Shown: positions 21,867-33,284 of the stretch, in pieces
Position numbering within the stretch: the stretch's first letter is position 1
Layout of the letters: every line of letters starts with the position of its first letter
Origin: Scenedesmus sp. ARA3
Lineage: Eukaryota > Chlorophyta > Chlorophyceae > Sphaeropleales > Scenedesmaceae
Assembly: GCA_004335835.1 (NCBI GenBank)
Contig: RWJK01001684.1
Coordinates: 1 to 64,000, forward strand
Reading direction: 5' to 3'
DNA: 64,000 nucleotides
Notes under the pieces: generated by a model
Told to the model about the DNA's origin: nothing
Database searches by the model: none
Seen by the model: only the letters and a program-made list of their open reading frames with translations
Translations under genes and position numbers: made by a program

Positions 21867-24800
21867 AAGATAGCCAGTGTGCTTCAGGTGTTTTATCAAC
21901 ATGTAGCGTGTAGGCACTTAGCATTGTTTCTGCCTCCCAATTCCATGCGACAGCTGCAGGGCCCCGTTAAACTCACCATGCAGCAGCAGACAGGGTCAAT
22001 CAGTGCCATGCTGTGCACCTTTTCCGGTGCCAGCTTCAGCAGGCACGACACGTAAAAGGTGCCGTAGGAGTGCGCAACCATGGAGGCCTTGCGTATGCCG
22101 TGCAGGTCAAACATGGCCGACATGTCACGAGCCACCTGCGGTCCAACATAACATCTTTGGTCAACAGTAGTTGCAAGCAGCTTTGACAGATGTCGTAGGA
22201 GTGTGCAACCATGGAGGCCTTGCGTATGCCGTGCAGGTCAAACATGGCCGACATGTCACGCGCGACCTGCGGTCAAACATAACAAACACACCTGGTCAAA
22301 ATTTGAACAAGTCGAAGGCACTGGCACCAACTGCTTTCCGAGACATGCAGTGTCTGGTGCGCATAACAACATCAAGCATGCTCTTGCATGAGACGTGTTA
22401 TGACAAACCTCTGGCGCCGTCGGGATGTGGTCCGTCCAGCGCATCCTCAAGTGCTTGTACTCCACCGCCAGCAGCACTTTAGTATGACATAACAACAAGT
22501 AACGCGTTATTACAAACCTCTGGCGCTGTTGGGATGTGGCCTGTCCAGCGCATGCTCAAATGCTTGTACTCCACCGGCAGCAGCACTTTAGTATGACATA
22601 ACAACAAGTAACGCGTTATTACAAACCTCTGGCGCTGTCGGGATGTGGCCTGTCCAGCGCATGCTCAAATGCTTTTTCTCCACTGCCAGCAGCACTCAAA
22701 TAATACATAGCAACAAGTAACGTGTTGTAACAAACCTCTGGCGCCGTTGGGATGTGGTCTGTCCAGCGCATGCTCAAGTGCTTGTACTCCACTGCCAGCA
22801 GTGGCCGGCCCAGTGCAGTGGTGCGCAGCAGGAAAGGGATGTAGGGCAGCAGCCCAGCCCCCACACCATGCAGGAAGATGATGGGGTGCAGGTGGTCCCT
22901 GGAGGCCAGCTGCCTGCAGGAAATAACAAAGGAGCAGAAGAGGTTGGAGTTCAGCACTATGTGTGCCATGCTGTGCAGGCAAATGATGGGGTGCCGGTGG
23001 CCTTTGAATGCCAGCTGCCTGCAGGAAAACTCAAGACAAAATCCATGTTTTGCAGGAATGGGATGTAGGGCAGCAGCCCAGCCGTGCAGGAAGATGATGG
23101 GGTGTAGGTGGTCCCTGGAGGGCAGCTGCCTGCAGGACAGAAACAGAAAAGCATCACTGACACACACAGAGGGAAGAGGCGAGGTTGATGGCAGCATCAG
23201 CGCTTGCAGGGAAGTCGATATGCAGGTGCAACTGCACCCTCAAGAAACCACCAAACCCCAGGGTAAGTAGCAAGCCAAATTTGGTCAACGAGAACAAGCT
23301 ATGCAGCAGGTGAGGTGTCTGTTGCCATCCTCTGCTGCTTTGCAGCTAGCCCACCGCCTCACCCGTGCGCAGCCTGCCACTCAGTGGGCAAGTTATACGT
23401 GTAGTAAGTATAAGCCCCATAGCTGTGCCCCTTGAAGCCAGCAGCCAGCAGCATGGCGTGCTTTGCTGCTGCCATGCCTTCACAAAAGAGGTAGAAGGCA
23501 AGGGGCCTGTAGTGGGCTTTGAGGGGCTCCTGCAGGTGGTCCAGGTACTGCAGATCGGGGTTCAGCCCGTCCTCAAACCTGCAGGGTTCAGGGTGCGATT
23601 GAGCCTTGTGTGTTGTTTTGTTATGATCAACAACATATTATGGGAATGCGAGTTCAGTTGGTGCTGATCAAAGTGTTGCCAGGCGCCGCATGGAAGTATG
23701 GGATTGAGAAGCAGTGGGTGATGCAGCGTGCCAGAAGCATACACACAGCAAAACATGTGCGGCACAAAGTGAGACCCTCTCCCCGGCCATGTCAATGGTC
23801 TTTGAATTTGATGGGTTTGTTGTTTAGAATCCGGTGTACAGACTGTTTCAAAGGGAGATGTAACAATGATCCGCACCTGTAGCCCCACACTCGCTCTATG
23901 GCCAGCAGCATCTCCTCCACCAGCCCCTCCTTGCCCTCAGCACGCAGCTGATCCCTGCAGCAGCAACAACAGATTACAAATGATCTATGATGAGATATAG
24001 TAGTTTGATTTACAAACTATGTAGAGCTTGGCTGCAGTTGATAACTAGCAGCAATTTGTTGTTTGCTGTTGACCATGATGCATCTGCCGGACGCACTGCC
24101 AAGCCAGTGACAGCTGCCGTTGCTCCGCTGCCAATCGCCATGGCTGCTGCGTCACTGCTGCCTGCCGGGCTGCTGCTGCTGCTGCTGCTGCCGCAGCCTG
24201 TTGCTCACATGGTCTTGTAGAAGTAGCCGCGTGCCACCAGCTCCGCTGCGTTGCCCCTCCGTATCTCCATGATAGGCACGTTGTCAAACCAGCACTTGAT
24301 CAGCTGCAGGGACGTGTTGTTTTGTTTTGAATAATCCGAGGTTCAAGTCCAGGGTTGTGGCAGGCATCAGCATGTTAGCAGTGGCAGATGAGTATGTGAG
24401 AAGGTAAACCCCTGGAGTTAGCTGATGCTTAGCTACGGTCACTTACTGCTGTGTAGAAAACACAATTCTCTTGAACTGTCATTTCACAAGGCTGCGGGCA
24501 GCAGCTGCAGCGCTGTTCGCTACGTATCATCCGCCTACGCATCAGCCAGGACAACTATTTTGCAGGCATTGTATTCATAAACGTATGTGTTGCTTATCAT
24601 ATCGCTGCTCTCACCTCTGCAATCGCCAGCACCTTCACATTGTAGTGACTGCTAGAATGCCACTTTTCAAAAAAAGCCCAGCCGTCATGCTCCTCAGGAG
24701 CATGCTGCTCCGGAATCTCATCCAGCGCTGCTTTCTTTGACCGCCACAGCACAAAAAACACCGCTTCTGCTGCCAGCAGCACAATTGGCCACCAGGGAGC

Positions 24801-24998
24801 GTGCTGTATCAGTACTGCTGCTAGCTTCCAGGCGAGTAGCAACTGTCCTGCAAGAGCTAGCAGCAGGCCCGTTAGCGCACGCAGCTGCAGCCACAGCAGC
24901 AGCCGCGCGTTGACGCCGGGTGCTGCGTGTTGCTGCGCATCGGCGGCTTGTTTGCTGCTGCTGCTGCTGCCGTTGACTTTGTGTCGCATCGAAAGTGG

Positions 24999-25056
<58 letters not shown>

Positions 25057-25106
25057 NNNNNNNNNNNNNNNNNNNNNNNNNNNNNNNNNNNNNNNNNNNN
25101 NNNNNN

Positions 25107-25169
<63 letters not shown>

Positions 25170-25364
25170 AGCAGTGCTAGCCTGCCCAATGGTGGGGCTG
25201 TGCGTGTACGCAGCTAGCACCGCTTTGCCAAAATTTCCTGCAAGTCGTCCTGCAAGTTTCCTGCAAGTAGTGCACAGGAGCAAGGCTGTTGCTGCATTGC
25301 AAGTGCCTGAGGATGCTTTCAGGAGCACCCATGGCTGATTGACTGACTCATGGCACACCAGCAT
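19100..25364 (-). CDS. Membrane-anchored alpha/beta-fold hydrolase
   Basis: Ten exons join in phase to about 708 residues (17 unknown from a gap): 24615-25364, 24209-24303, 23877-23954, 23363-23578, 22736-22913, 21977-22135, 21671-21808, 21127-21174, 20149-20295 and 19100-19417. Exon 1 has an Ala run and two hydrophobic helices (ALTGLLLALAGQLLLAW and WWPIVLLAAEAVFFVLW), suggesting a membrane anchor. PIIFLHGVGAG is the oxyanion loop, VAHSYG carries the likely nucleophile Ser, DDLVPVQHVAAML the acid, and HHADFLF the His, so the triad is complete. The tail is low-complexity and acidic (SGSDAEETSDSLSEDR). Substrate is unknown; esterase, lipase or thioesterase activity is possible. The start choice rests on the first in-frame Met before the Ala run. 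Almost every intron contains exon-edge copies. Confidence 0.75.
19650..20045 (-). repeat. Three donor-side copies of hydrolase exon 20149-20295
   Basis: WQDTILSHVAE plus GTGGGGTTTT recurs at about 19656-19690, 19825-19862 and 19985-20022, in the intron after the exon, spaced about 160-170 bases. Confidence 0.85.
20365..21000 (-). repeat. Six acceptor-side copies of hydrolase exon 20149-20295
   Basis: The exon start encoding DDLVPVQHVAA (the catalytic-acid loop) with its CTGCAG acceptor recurs at about 20380, 20492, 20607, 20715, 20830 and 20947, spaced about 113 bases. Together with the real exon there are seven. Divergence is low. Confidence 0.9.
21176..21288. repeat. Long (CAG)n tract at a 3' splice site
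   Basis: Over 100 bases of CAG repeat (with a few TAG units near 21265-21275). On the coding strand of the hydrolase gene it is (CTG)n ending in CAG, directly abutting exon 21127-21174, so it forms the acceptor and its pyrimidine tract. Confidence 0.9.
21823..21864. repeat. (CAG)n tract in hydrolase intron
   Basis: About 14 CAG units, 15 bases before the acceptor of exon 21671-21808 on the minus strand. Confidence 0.9.
22185..22270 (-). repeat. Acceptor-side copy of the nucleophile exon
   Basis: ARDMSAMFDLHGIRKASMVAHSY of exon 21977-22135 is duplicated, with the acceptor, in the preceding intron about 127 bases away. The copy is nearly identical and includes the catalytic Ser codon. Confidence 0.88.
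22390..22700 (-). repeat. Three donor-side copies of exon 22736-22913
   Basis: LAVEYKHLSMRWTDHIPTAPE plus the GTTTGT donor recurs at about 22400-22468, 22515-22580 and 22632-22695, spaced about 115 bases. Confidence 0.88.
22980..23140 (-). repeat. Two acceptor-side copies of exon 22736-22913
   Basis: QLASRDHLHPIIFLHG (oxyanion-loop segment) recurs as QLAFKGHRHPIICLHS (about 22985-23032) and QLPSRDHLHPIIFLHG (about 23080-23137), each with a CTGCAG acceptor. Confidence 0.88.
25000..25165. repeat. (CTG)n tract encoding poly-Ala, interrupted by an assembly gap
   Basis: A CTG run on the plus strand is broken by 50 N at 25057-25106. It lies inside exon 1 of the hydrolase, where it reads as an Ala run. 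True length is unknown. Confidence 0.9.
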
Positions 25365-26399
25365 GCTGGCAAACTAGCAGATGCAGCCTAGAGTGCTGCT
25401 ACATCGCTCAGGCTGTGCAAATACACAGTTCAAAAGGGTACTTGAAGCAGTTTGAGGCTGTCTATTGCATGTCCATGCTGCTCAGGGGTCGGCGCCAGGT
25501 CAGATGCGCAGACAGCATGCCCACTAGTTACACCTGACCAGCATCACCAGATGCACCTCGTTCTGCGGCACCTGGCAGGCTGAATGTGATAAAATGCTCA
25601 GTTTGATGTTGCTTGTGGCTGCTGTACTAGCAGACGCTGCGGAAATGCTGCACTGTGTGCCAGGCTTTCAGACGTACCCGCCCCGTTACGTTGAGAAGAG
25701 GCTGTTCAGCCCGCCAGCGCTCCTTTACAATCAGGCTTCTAAGTAGAACAAGTTTGCAGATACTGGCATCGATCATGTGCAGCACACATGTTTGTTGATG
25801 GGTCGAGCCGCGTGCAATCGCTTGCCAAAAATTGCTGCTGAAGCCTCTTTCGGAGAGCTATATTTTTGATAGCTGTACCTTATAAAAAAGGCGCAGACGT
25901 GCTTCTTGTTTGAAGGCAAGCAAACGAAACACAATCTGCGTGCGTAACCCGGCGTCAATGGATCCCGTGTTTAGGTGCACATTTACGCTTGAAAGCAGGA
26001 TGATAGCAAATGACTTGCAAATGTTCCGTCGCTGCTGTCCTGTGTTGTCAGTTCCTTTCTGTGACAGCGTATGGGACCTGGAGTGTGCAGCAGCTTATCA
26101 CCGCACTCCTTCAACTCTATCTCAAAGTACAAGCTTGAAAACGTTCTACTTGAGGTGCAGTCTGCGTGTGTTTCTGGACGCGGTCACTGCTGCCCTTTGT
26201 TGAGAACGCTACAAGTGCTACCTGGTTGCTTCGCCGCAGCATCTGTAAACAACCTATATACCCTTTACAGAACATTGAAACCTACATTTAGCTTGGAACG
26301 GGTGATCAGCCGACAACAGGCGTTCCCTGCAGCAGCACTGCTGCTGCTGCTACTGCTGCTGCTGTGGCAGCAGTAGTGTAATAGAGTCGCAACACACAA
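25365..26399. promoter_or_regulatory. Divergent intergenic region (hydrolase / sulfate-binding protein)
   Basis: About 1.03 kb separates the two start codons, so it should carry both promoters. TATATA at 26255-26260 lies about 140 bases before the sulfate-binding start, and TATAAAAAAG at 25881-25890 lies further up. Both are only candidates. No other signal was recognised. Confidence 0.4.
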
Positions 26400-28225
26400 A
26401 TGGCGGACCTTGCTGCATCACAGAGTCATGCAGCAGCACAGCAGGGCAGCCTAGCATCCTACAAGTAAGCAGCTGGCAGCACTTCCACTCTGGCATGGCT
26501 AGCAGTGCTTGGCATTAAAGATAGGATCCTGCACATTCTCTTTTGCAATTTCACGGTTTGCATGCATGTGCAACATCAGTAATATGCTTCTACAAAGCAA
26601 TAGACCATCAGCAGCATATCATGCGCAGCGTAGCCAGACTCCACATGCAGCCTGCAAGCAGCTGTTGTACATTCTGTTTGCATCTGTTGTTCACTTCTGT
26701 TCGCTGCCACCTGTGCAGGCCAGCACCCCGGCTGCTATTTGGCTTCAGCTTAGCAGCCTTCAGCCAACATGCACGCGCAGCACACGCAGCAGGCAGCAGC
26801 AGCAACAGCGCCGGCCAGCAGCAGCAGCAGCAGCAGCAGCAGGCGCTGACCTTAACATCAGGGCCAGGCGGCAACAGCAGCAGCTGGGGCGGCGGCGACG
26901 GCAGCAGCTGGGGTTCTGGGACCCCCCAAAACCCCGGCCCCCAGCCACTGGCGCTGCTGGCAGCAGCAAACAAAGAGCCCCTAGTGCTGACTGTGGCGTC
27001 ATTTGCTGTTACAAAGCTGGCCTATGTGCGGCTCACGAAGCTGTTCCGGGAGAAGTACTTGCAGGAAAAGGGCGTGGATGTGCGCTTCAGGCTGACCTTT
27101 GCAGGCAGCGGTGTGCAGGTGAGGGTGTGAGCTCGCCTGCTGTGATACATGCTGAATGCATGCATAGCGTGGCACCTCCTGCAAGCTGGTTGCAGCAGTG
27201 TTTGTACATGGTCCGCAGCAGATGTGCAAGATGGCGTGGACGTGGGTTCAGGCTGACCTGTGCAGGCAGCGGCGTGCAGGTGAGGCTACTTCACGCCCTT
27301 GAGGTGCTGTGTGACGTGCTGTTGTGGCAGCGGCAGCAGCAGCAGCACTGCAGTGCCGTGGATGTTCCCTTCAGGCTGACCTTTGCAGGCAGCGGTGTGC
27401 AGGTAAGGCTGTTTTAGCAAGTCCTTTAACTGCTGCAGACGTGGTGGCGCCGCCTGCACATGTCACGTTTTAGAAGGTAGTGCCTGCCCCACCAACAAAC
27501 ACCTTAATCGTCTTCCTTTTTATGCTTGCAGGCGCGTGCGGTGATTGACGGCCTGCCTGCAGACATGGTGGCGCTGGCGCTGCTGCTGGACGTGCAGAAG
27601 ATTGCCTGCCCCACCAACTTGTGTCTGCATACTCTTTCTCCTATTGAACTTGCAGGCGCGTGCCGTCATCGATGGCCTGCCTGCAGACATGGTGGCGCTG
27701 GCGCTGCCGCTGACCGTGCAACCAATTTCCCTGCCGCAACAGCTTATGTTGTTTTCCGTCTTTCTGTTGATGTGTGCAGGCGCGTGCAGTGATTGACGGC
27801 CTGCCTGCAGATATGGTGGCCCTGGCGTTGCCGCTGGACGTGCAGAAGATTGCTGGCCTCGCCAACTTGTGTCTGCATTGTCCTTCTCCTTTTGAACTTG
27901 CAGGCGCGTGCCGTCATTGACGGCTTGCCCGCAGATATGGTGGCCCTGGCGTTGCCGCTGGACGTGCAGAAGATTGCTGATGCGGGACTGCTCAGCGCCA
28001 ACTGGCAGAAGGGCTTCCCCCTGGGCTCCGTGGGTGAGTCAGTGTGACATGTTATTAACATGGTTATAATCTTTGTCAGTGACGACATCAATGTGATGCG
28101 ATGCTTGGCAGGGGGTCATGATTGTGTGAGAAGGGATGCCAGCAGCAGCAGCAGCAGCAGATTGCTGTGTAGCTAGACACCAGCTGCTTGCGTGCCAGCA
28201 GGCTTCCTTAGGCGCCTGAATTGCA

Positions 28226-28260
<35 letters not shown>

Positions 28261-31200
28261 CGGTGTGTGTCGCTGCAGTGTGTGAGACAACTGTGGCGCT
28301 GGTGGTGCGCCCGGGCAACCCAAAAAACATTCAGAGCTGGGAGGACCTCACACAGCCTGGGCTGCAGGTCAGGCGGTTTAAAGATGTAACATTCTGTTAT
28401 AACATAACAGTAGCACGTCACATGCCATGCACCACCAGGCAATGCTGCAAAGGGCAGCATGTGGCTGGTATGTGTTTATGCTTATCGGGTGTGCATGCAC
28501 AGTGCAAGATGCGTGGAGATTTAGAGGAACCTTGAACTTGCACCATTCTAGGCCCCGATGGCTGGGCGCAAAAAGCGACAAGGTGCTGCTGCTGCTTTTG
28601 CAGGTGATTGTGGCCAACCCCAAGACAGCTGGCGTGGCCCGTTGGATCTTCCTGGCGCTGTGGGGCAGCAAGATGAAGAAGGGCGCGGCAGCAGCAAAGG
28701 AGTACATCACAAAGGTCGGTCAAACACCGGTCAAGCCTGGTCAAACCTGAGTTCTTGACACTAGTCAAAACCCCGGTAAAGGTTAAATAATCAACTTGCT
28801 GTAGGAGGTTGCAAGCAGCTGCAGGTGTTGTCTGATAGGCAATAAATGCCTTGTGGGCGGGGCAGGAGGAGCAGGTCCTCTACCATTGGCTGCTGCTGGA
28901 CTGTCACCTTGACCCGACGCCTGCCATTGCTGCTGCTGGAATTGATCTGGGTCCAGGTGTTTGACAACGTGCTGGTGCAGCCGCTGGCTGCTGCTGCACT
29001 AAACCCTGACTCCTGCCTCTTCCTGCCTGCTGATTAAACCCTTTCCAGGTGTTTGACAACGTGCTGGTGCAGCCGCGCGACGCGCGCGAGGCGAGTGACG
29101 TGTTCTACCGGCAGCGCCTGGGAGACGTGCTACTCACGTACGAGAACGAGGTCGTGCTCACAAACCAGGTACGGCTAGGGTTGAGCATCATTCTAGATGC
29201 TTTTTAGGGGTGGTGGTTGTGTTGGGGGCTTTGTGTGTGCTGGCAGCCCCTCGGCGATGTGCTGCTCACGTACGAGAACGACGTCGTGCTCACAAACCAG
29301 GTGCGGCTAGAGTCTAGGTTCAGAGTTTATGATTGTGTTGTGTAGGTAGGATTGTGTTGTGTGGGATTGCAGGGGTTTGATTATGGACTTTAGCGATGTG
29401 CTGCTGACATACGAGAACTAAGTGGTGCTCACCAACCAGGTGTGGCTAGGGTTGAGCATCATGTGTATGTGTTTGGGAGGGTTGTTGGCTGTGTCGGGGA
29501 CTGTGTGTGCACCGGCAGCGCCCTGAGGCCGTGTTGCTGACGTATGCCAATAAGGCCGTGCTCACACCAGATGCACTGTCATTTGATGTGGGTATGCTGT
29601 AGACGCGCACATAGCAGGCGCTTGAGCGCCAACTCGCGATCTGGCGCCTCCTCACTTTGACACTGTCAAAATCAACTTCAACCTGCTACAATGTGTTACA
29701 TGATGTGTTATGTGACGCAGGTGTACGGTCCGGAGAAGGCGCTGCCATATGTGGTGCCGTCCCCCAACGTGCGCACCGAGTTCCCCATGGCTCTGGTTGA
29801 CAAACCCTTCATCATTTTTTGTTAATCCTCAAATAACATGCTATGTAACATGTTACATAACGCAGGTGTACGGCCCCGAGAAGGCGCTGCCGTACGTTGT
29901 GCCCTCGCCCAATGTACGCATCGAGTGCCCTATGGCTCTGGTTGATAAGGTGCTGGACGCGCGCCCAGCAGCAGCACGGGAGGCGGCTCATGCCTTTGGC
30001 AAGTTCTGCTTCACTCCTGAGGCTCAGGTGGGTGTTTAGATTAAATGAATTGATGAGCTATGCGTGGTGTGTTCACACCCAACACCCGCGTAAATCAAGG
30101 AAGGGGACGTGTGTAACGATGAGGATATCTCTTGCGCCTCCACGCCTCCTACCATCCCTACCGTACCCGAGGGTCCGGTAGGGTACCGGTGTTGAGACAA
30201 CGATACTTTGTTTAGTGTGAAAAAGGCCTTTTCAGGAGTAGTAATGCAGGTTATTGAGCACACAGCACAAGTTAAATCAGCGGCCCCGCCAATTGGGTTG
30301 AGTGTGGGCATTGAGTCGGGTTGCAGAGGGTTTAAAAGCTGAGTGCCCCATGGCGCTGGTTGATAAGGTGCTGGACGCGCGCCCGGCAGCAGCACGGGAG
30401 GCGGCACACGCCTTCGGCAAGTTCTGCTTCACCCCTGAGGCGCAGGTGGGTGTTGACACAACGATACTTTGTTTGGGGGGAAATGGGCCTGTCCAGGAGC
30501 AGTAATGCAGCTTATTCAGCACAAAGCACAAATGGGTTGAGTGTGGGCGTTGGGTCGGTTTGCAGAGGGTTTGGTGGGTGAGTGCCCCTTGGCGCTGGTG
30601 GACGCGCGCCCAGCAGCAGCACGCGAGGCGGCTCATGCCTTTGGCAAGTTCTGCTTCACTCTGGAGGCACAGGTGGGTGTTGGGACAGCTATACTTTGTT
30701 TGGAGAAGAGTTTCCTGGAGTAGTTGTGGTGCTCCTGCAGCACAAGGTCTGCTGGTTTTAGGGGCGGCGCCAACTGGCTTGAGTGAGGGCGTTGGGTCCA
30801 GGTGCAGAGGGTTTGGTGGGTGAGTGCCCCATGGCGCTGGTTGATAAGGTGCTGGATGCCCGCCCGGCAGCAGCACGGGAGGCGGCACATGCCTTCGGCA
30901 AGTTCTGCTTCACTCCGGAGGCGCAGGTGCGTTCTGAAACAAAAAGGTATTTGTGTCCCTGAAATAGCTTTGCAGCTCCTTCTTCACAAGTGTTTGTGTT
31001 TTGGCGGCCCCGCCAATTGGGTTGACTGTGGGCATTGGGTCGGGTTGCAGAGGGTTTGGTGGGTGAGTGCCCGATGGCATCATCTCACTGCTGCATTGTA
31101 CCGCCTCACTGTACCACCTCATTGTTATTGTACTGGCGCAGGTTGAGTTTGGCCGTGTGGGCTTCCGCACCAACCGCAAGCTGTGCAAGACGCCACCGGC

Positions 31201-31564
31201 CCACCTGGCGGGCCAGTGGCCAATTTTGCTTGCCTCACCTTGCACTGCCGCCTCCCTGGCCAAGTTTGATCGCTTGGCTTCCGCAGCAACCGCAAGCTGT
31301 GTTGCACTGCCTCAATGTCTCTTTCTCTTGTACCTGTAGGTTGAGTTTGGCCGTGTGGGCTTCCGCACCAACCGCAAGCTGTGCAAAACGCCGCCAGCCC
31401 ACCTGGCGGGCCAGCCACAGATCAAGATGTGGACGGTGGACAAGGAGCTAGGCGGTTGGGGTTCAGCGCAGCGGCGCTTTTTTGATGCCGGCGAGATCTT
31501 AGATCAGATTCAGGCTGATGTGGGCGCGCGCAAGGCTGAGGCGCGCAAGGCAGGCAAGAAGTAA
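26400..31564 (+). CDS. Sulfate-binding protein of ABC sulfate transporter
   Basis: Eight exons join in phase to 433 residues: 26400-26464, 26719-27118, 27904-28033, 28279-28367, 28604-28714, 29049-29168, 29866-30027 and 31340-31564. After a 70-residue Ala/Gln/Ser leader (possible targeting sequence), VLTVASFAVTKLAYVRLTKLF starts the mature binding-protein fold. RLTFAGSGVQARAVIDGLPAD, the ligand-region VANPKTAGVAR (close to the family signature NPK[ST]SGxAR), DVLLTYENEVVLTN and ALPYVVPSPNVRIECPMALVD follow in canonical order. It binds sulfate for an ABC importer; in green algae such components serve chloroplast sulfate uptake. No lipobox is seen. It is divergent from the hydrolase gene and convergent with SAM synthetase. 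Extra copies of exons 2, 3, 6, 7 and 8 fill the introns. Confidence 0.88.
27220..27412 (+). repeat. Two donor-side copies of sulfate-binding exon 2
   Basis: FRLTFAGSGVQ plus GTGAGG or GTAAGG recurs at about 27243-27281 and 27368-27403, after the real exon end at 27118. Confidence 0.88.
27528..27860 (+). repeat. Three acceptor-side copies of sulfate-binding exon 3
   Basis: ARAVIDGLPADMVALAL with a TGCAG acceptor occurs at about 27532, 27656 and 27781, before the complete exon at 27904. Spacing is about 124 bases. The copies lose frame or donor after the LDVQK region. Confidence 0.9.
28955..28990 (+). repeat. Acceptor-side copy of exon 29049-29168
   Basis: VFDNVLVQP with its CAG acceptor occurs here about 92 bases before the real exon. 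Confidence 0.85.
29240..29600 (+). repeat. Three donor-side copies of exon 29049-29168
   Basis: GDVLLTYENDVVLTNQ at about 29250-29300, DVLLTYEN-stop-VVLTNQ at about 29394-29441, and a poorer EAVLLTYANKAVLT at about 29525-29570. The middle copy has a stop codon, so inclusion would truncate the protein. Confidence 0.88.
29718..29815 (+). repeat. Acceptor-side copy of exon 29866-30027
   Basis: VYGPEKALPYVVPSPNVR continues to PMALVDKPF, about 145 bases before the real exon, with a CAG acceptor. Confidence 0.88.
30335..30932 (+). repeat. Three donor-side copies of exon 29866-30027
   Basis: ECPMALVDKVLDARPAAA and the following AREAAHAFGKFCFTPEAQ recur at about 30343-30447, 30580-30672 (short deletion) and 30824-30928, each with a CAG-GTG donor. 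The first and third are almost identical to the real exon in protein sequence. Confidence 0.9.
31136..31218 (+). repeat. Acceptor-side copy of the last sulfate-binding exon
   Basis: VEFGRVGFRTNRKLCKTPP with a GCGCAG acceptor lies about 200 bases before the real last exon. Confidence 0.88.
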
Positions 31565-31689
31565 AGGCGCCGTGGGACGCAGCAAGGTTTGATACCTGCA
31601 GATGCAAGCAGGCGCAGCGAAGCAGATGTCGAGAAGTCGGCATAAGCAAGGATTCGCCCAGGTGGCACGGTTGCTGGTGGCTTTGGTTT

Positions 31690-32100
31690 GGGACCATGGA
31701 CAAGGAGCTTGGCGTCTGGGGTTCTGCGCAGCGGCGCTTCTTCCATGCGGGCGAGATCCTGGACCAGATCCAGGCTGATGTGGGCGCACGCAAGGCTGAG
31801 GCGCGCAAGGCAGGGAAGAAGTAGATGTGCAGTGAGGGACGTCGTGTGAAGCCAAGGCCAGCAGGCATTGCTGCAAGCGCAATGCAGCAGATGCTGAGAA
31901 GTAGGCACAAGCAAGTGCTTGTCAAGCTGGTGCTGTTGTAACACTGTTGCTAAGGCTTCGCTGGACGGTGGACAAGGAGCTTGGCGGCTGGGGTTCTGCA
32001 CAGCGGCGCTTTTTCGATGCTGGCGAGATCTTAGATCAGATCCAGGGTGGGAGCCGCAAGGCGGAGGCGCGCAAGGCAGGCAAGAAGGAGACACACAGTG
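31690..32100 (+). repeat. Two copies of the last sulfate-binding exon beyond the stop
   Basis: DKELGVWGSAQRRFFHAGEI...KAGKK-stop at about 31696-31824 keeps the full frame and stop. DKELGGWGSAQRRFFDAGEI at about 31970-32085 has lost a few codons and the stop. Confidence 0.9.
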
Positions 32101-32164
32101 CGGGAGTTGTAAACAGGACAATTCTGAGCATGGTAAAAGCATCACTGCGCACCTAAGGCTCATG

Positions 32165-33284
32165 GCGCTCTGATCGGATTAATCGCGATTGGGCTGAACA
32201 TGCAGGTACAGCATCAGTTGTGTCCCAGATCTAGAGATGCAGGCAGGCACTGTTGCAAGGGCACTTGCCAATTCTGCTGATGGCTGTGGGATGAGTGACC
32301 GCCAGTGGCGCTGCTGCAGCTGCCGCACTGGGCAGTGGTTGCAGCAGCAGTTGTTGGCAGCGGGTTTGTGGTGGGATTTTGCCGCCTGCGTGATTCTGTG
32401 TCAAACCTGGACAGATATAGCACTGTATGTGGGATTTCTGTTGGGCTGCACGTGCACAGGTAACAGGCGGTAGGTCTGCGTGGTGAAACCTCTGTCTGTG
32501 AGACTTGGCTCCAATCCACATTGGTTTTACTCAGCACAATTGCCGACTCCCTAACGGTTAGGTGCTACGACTCCAGTCAGCTGTTTGCAACTTGACTGCA
32601 TGAGTGCCAAAGTCCTCCTGATGTAATTGCAGTGTTCAATCAGTCTGGTCTGGTTGTTCGGATCCTCAACATCGTACGTTCATCAGACAGCATCGTCACG
32701 TTGCAGTGATGGTGAATGCTACCACATGCCACATACATATGCATTGCATGCCGGTCCGGAACACTAAGCGGTAACACGCCTCTCCCAGTGTAACACGCAG
32801 TCATCTGACAGCAACGACAGTCGTCATTCAGTGTGTATGTACAGCCAGCACATGCCAGCACACTGCAGCAGCGCGCAACAGCACACACAGCTCTGTCTAC
32901 TCTCACACACCCCATGCCTTGCTTGCTGCTCACAACCGGTATACTGCTCAACAACTGCTGCTGCCCAGGCTACAGCAGCAGCAGCAGCAACAGCTGCTGC
33001 AGAGCACCGGCAGCTGGGCTTGTCTCCGAGCTGAGCATGTGAAAATGATGGAAGCAACACGAGCACATCAACAGCTTCCAAGCAAGAAAAACTGGCACAC
33101 TCTGAGTGTGTTGCTCAGTGCTGCTGCCAGAGCAAAGCACCAGCAAGCGTCTGCAGCCATGCAGCTGCACTTACGGCAGCGCCGCTGCACTGCTGCCGTG
33201 CCTGCTGCGGTTCAGCATGGCTGCGCTGACATAGCCTAAGCCCTAAGCCCGCCTTGAACCCTGTTTGCATGCTGCAGCAGCGCT
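32165..33284. other. Intergenic between convergent genes
   Basis: No gene is supported. It separates the 3' ends of the sulfate-binding and SAM synthetase genes. Confidence 0.5.

Noticed and set aside
24320..24360. GGTTCAAGTCC resembling a tRNA T loop
   Set aside because: No pairing T stem, anticodon arm or acceptor arm could be formed around it.
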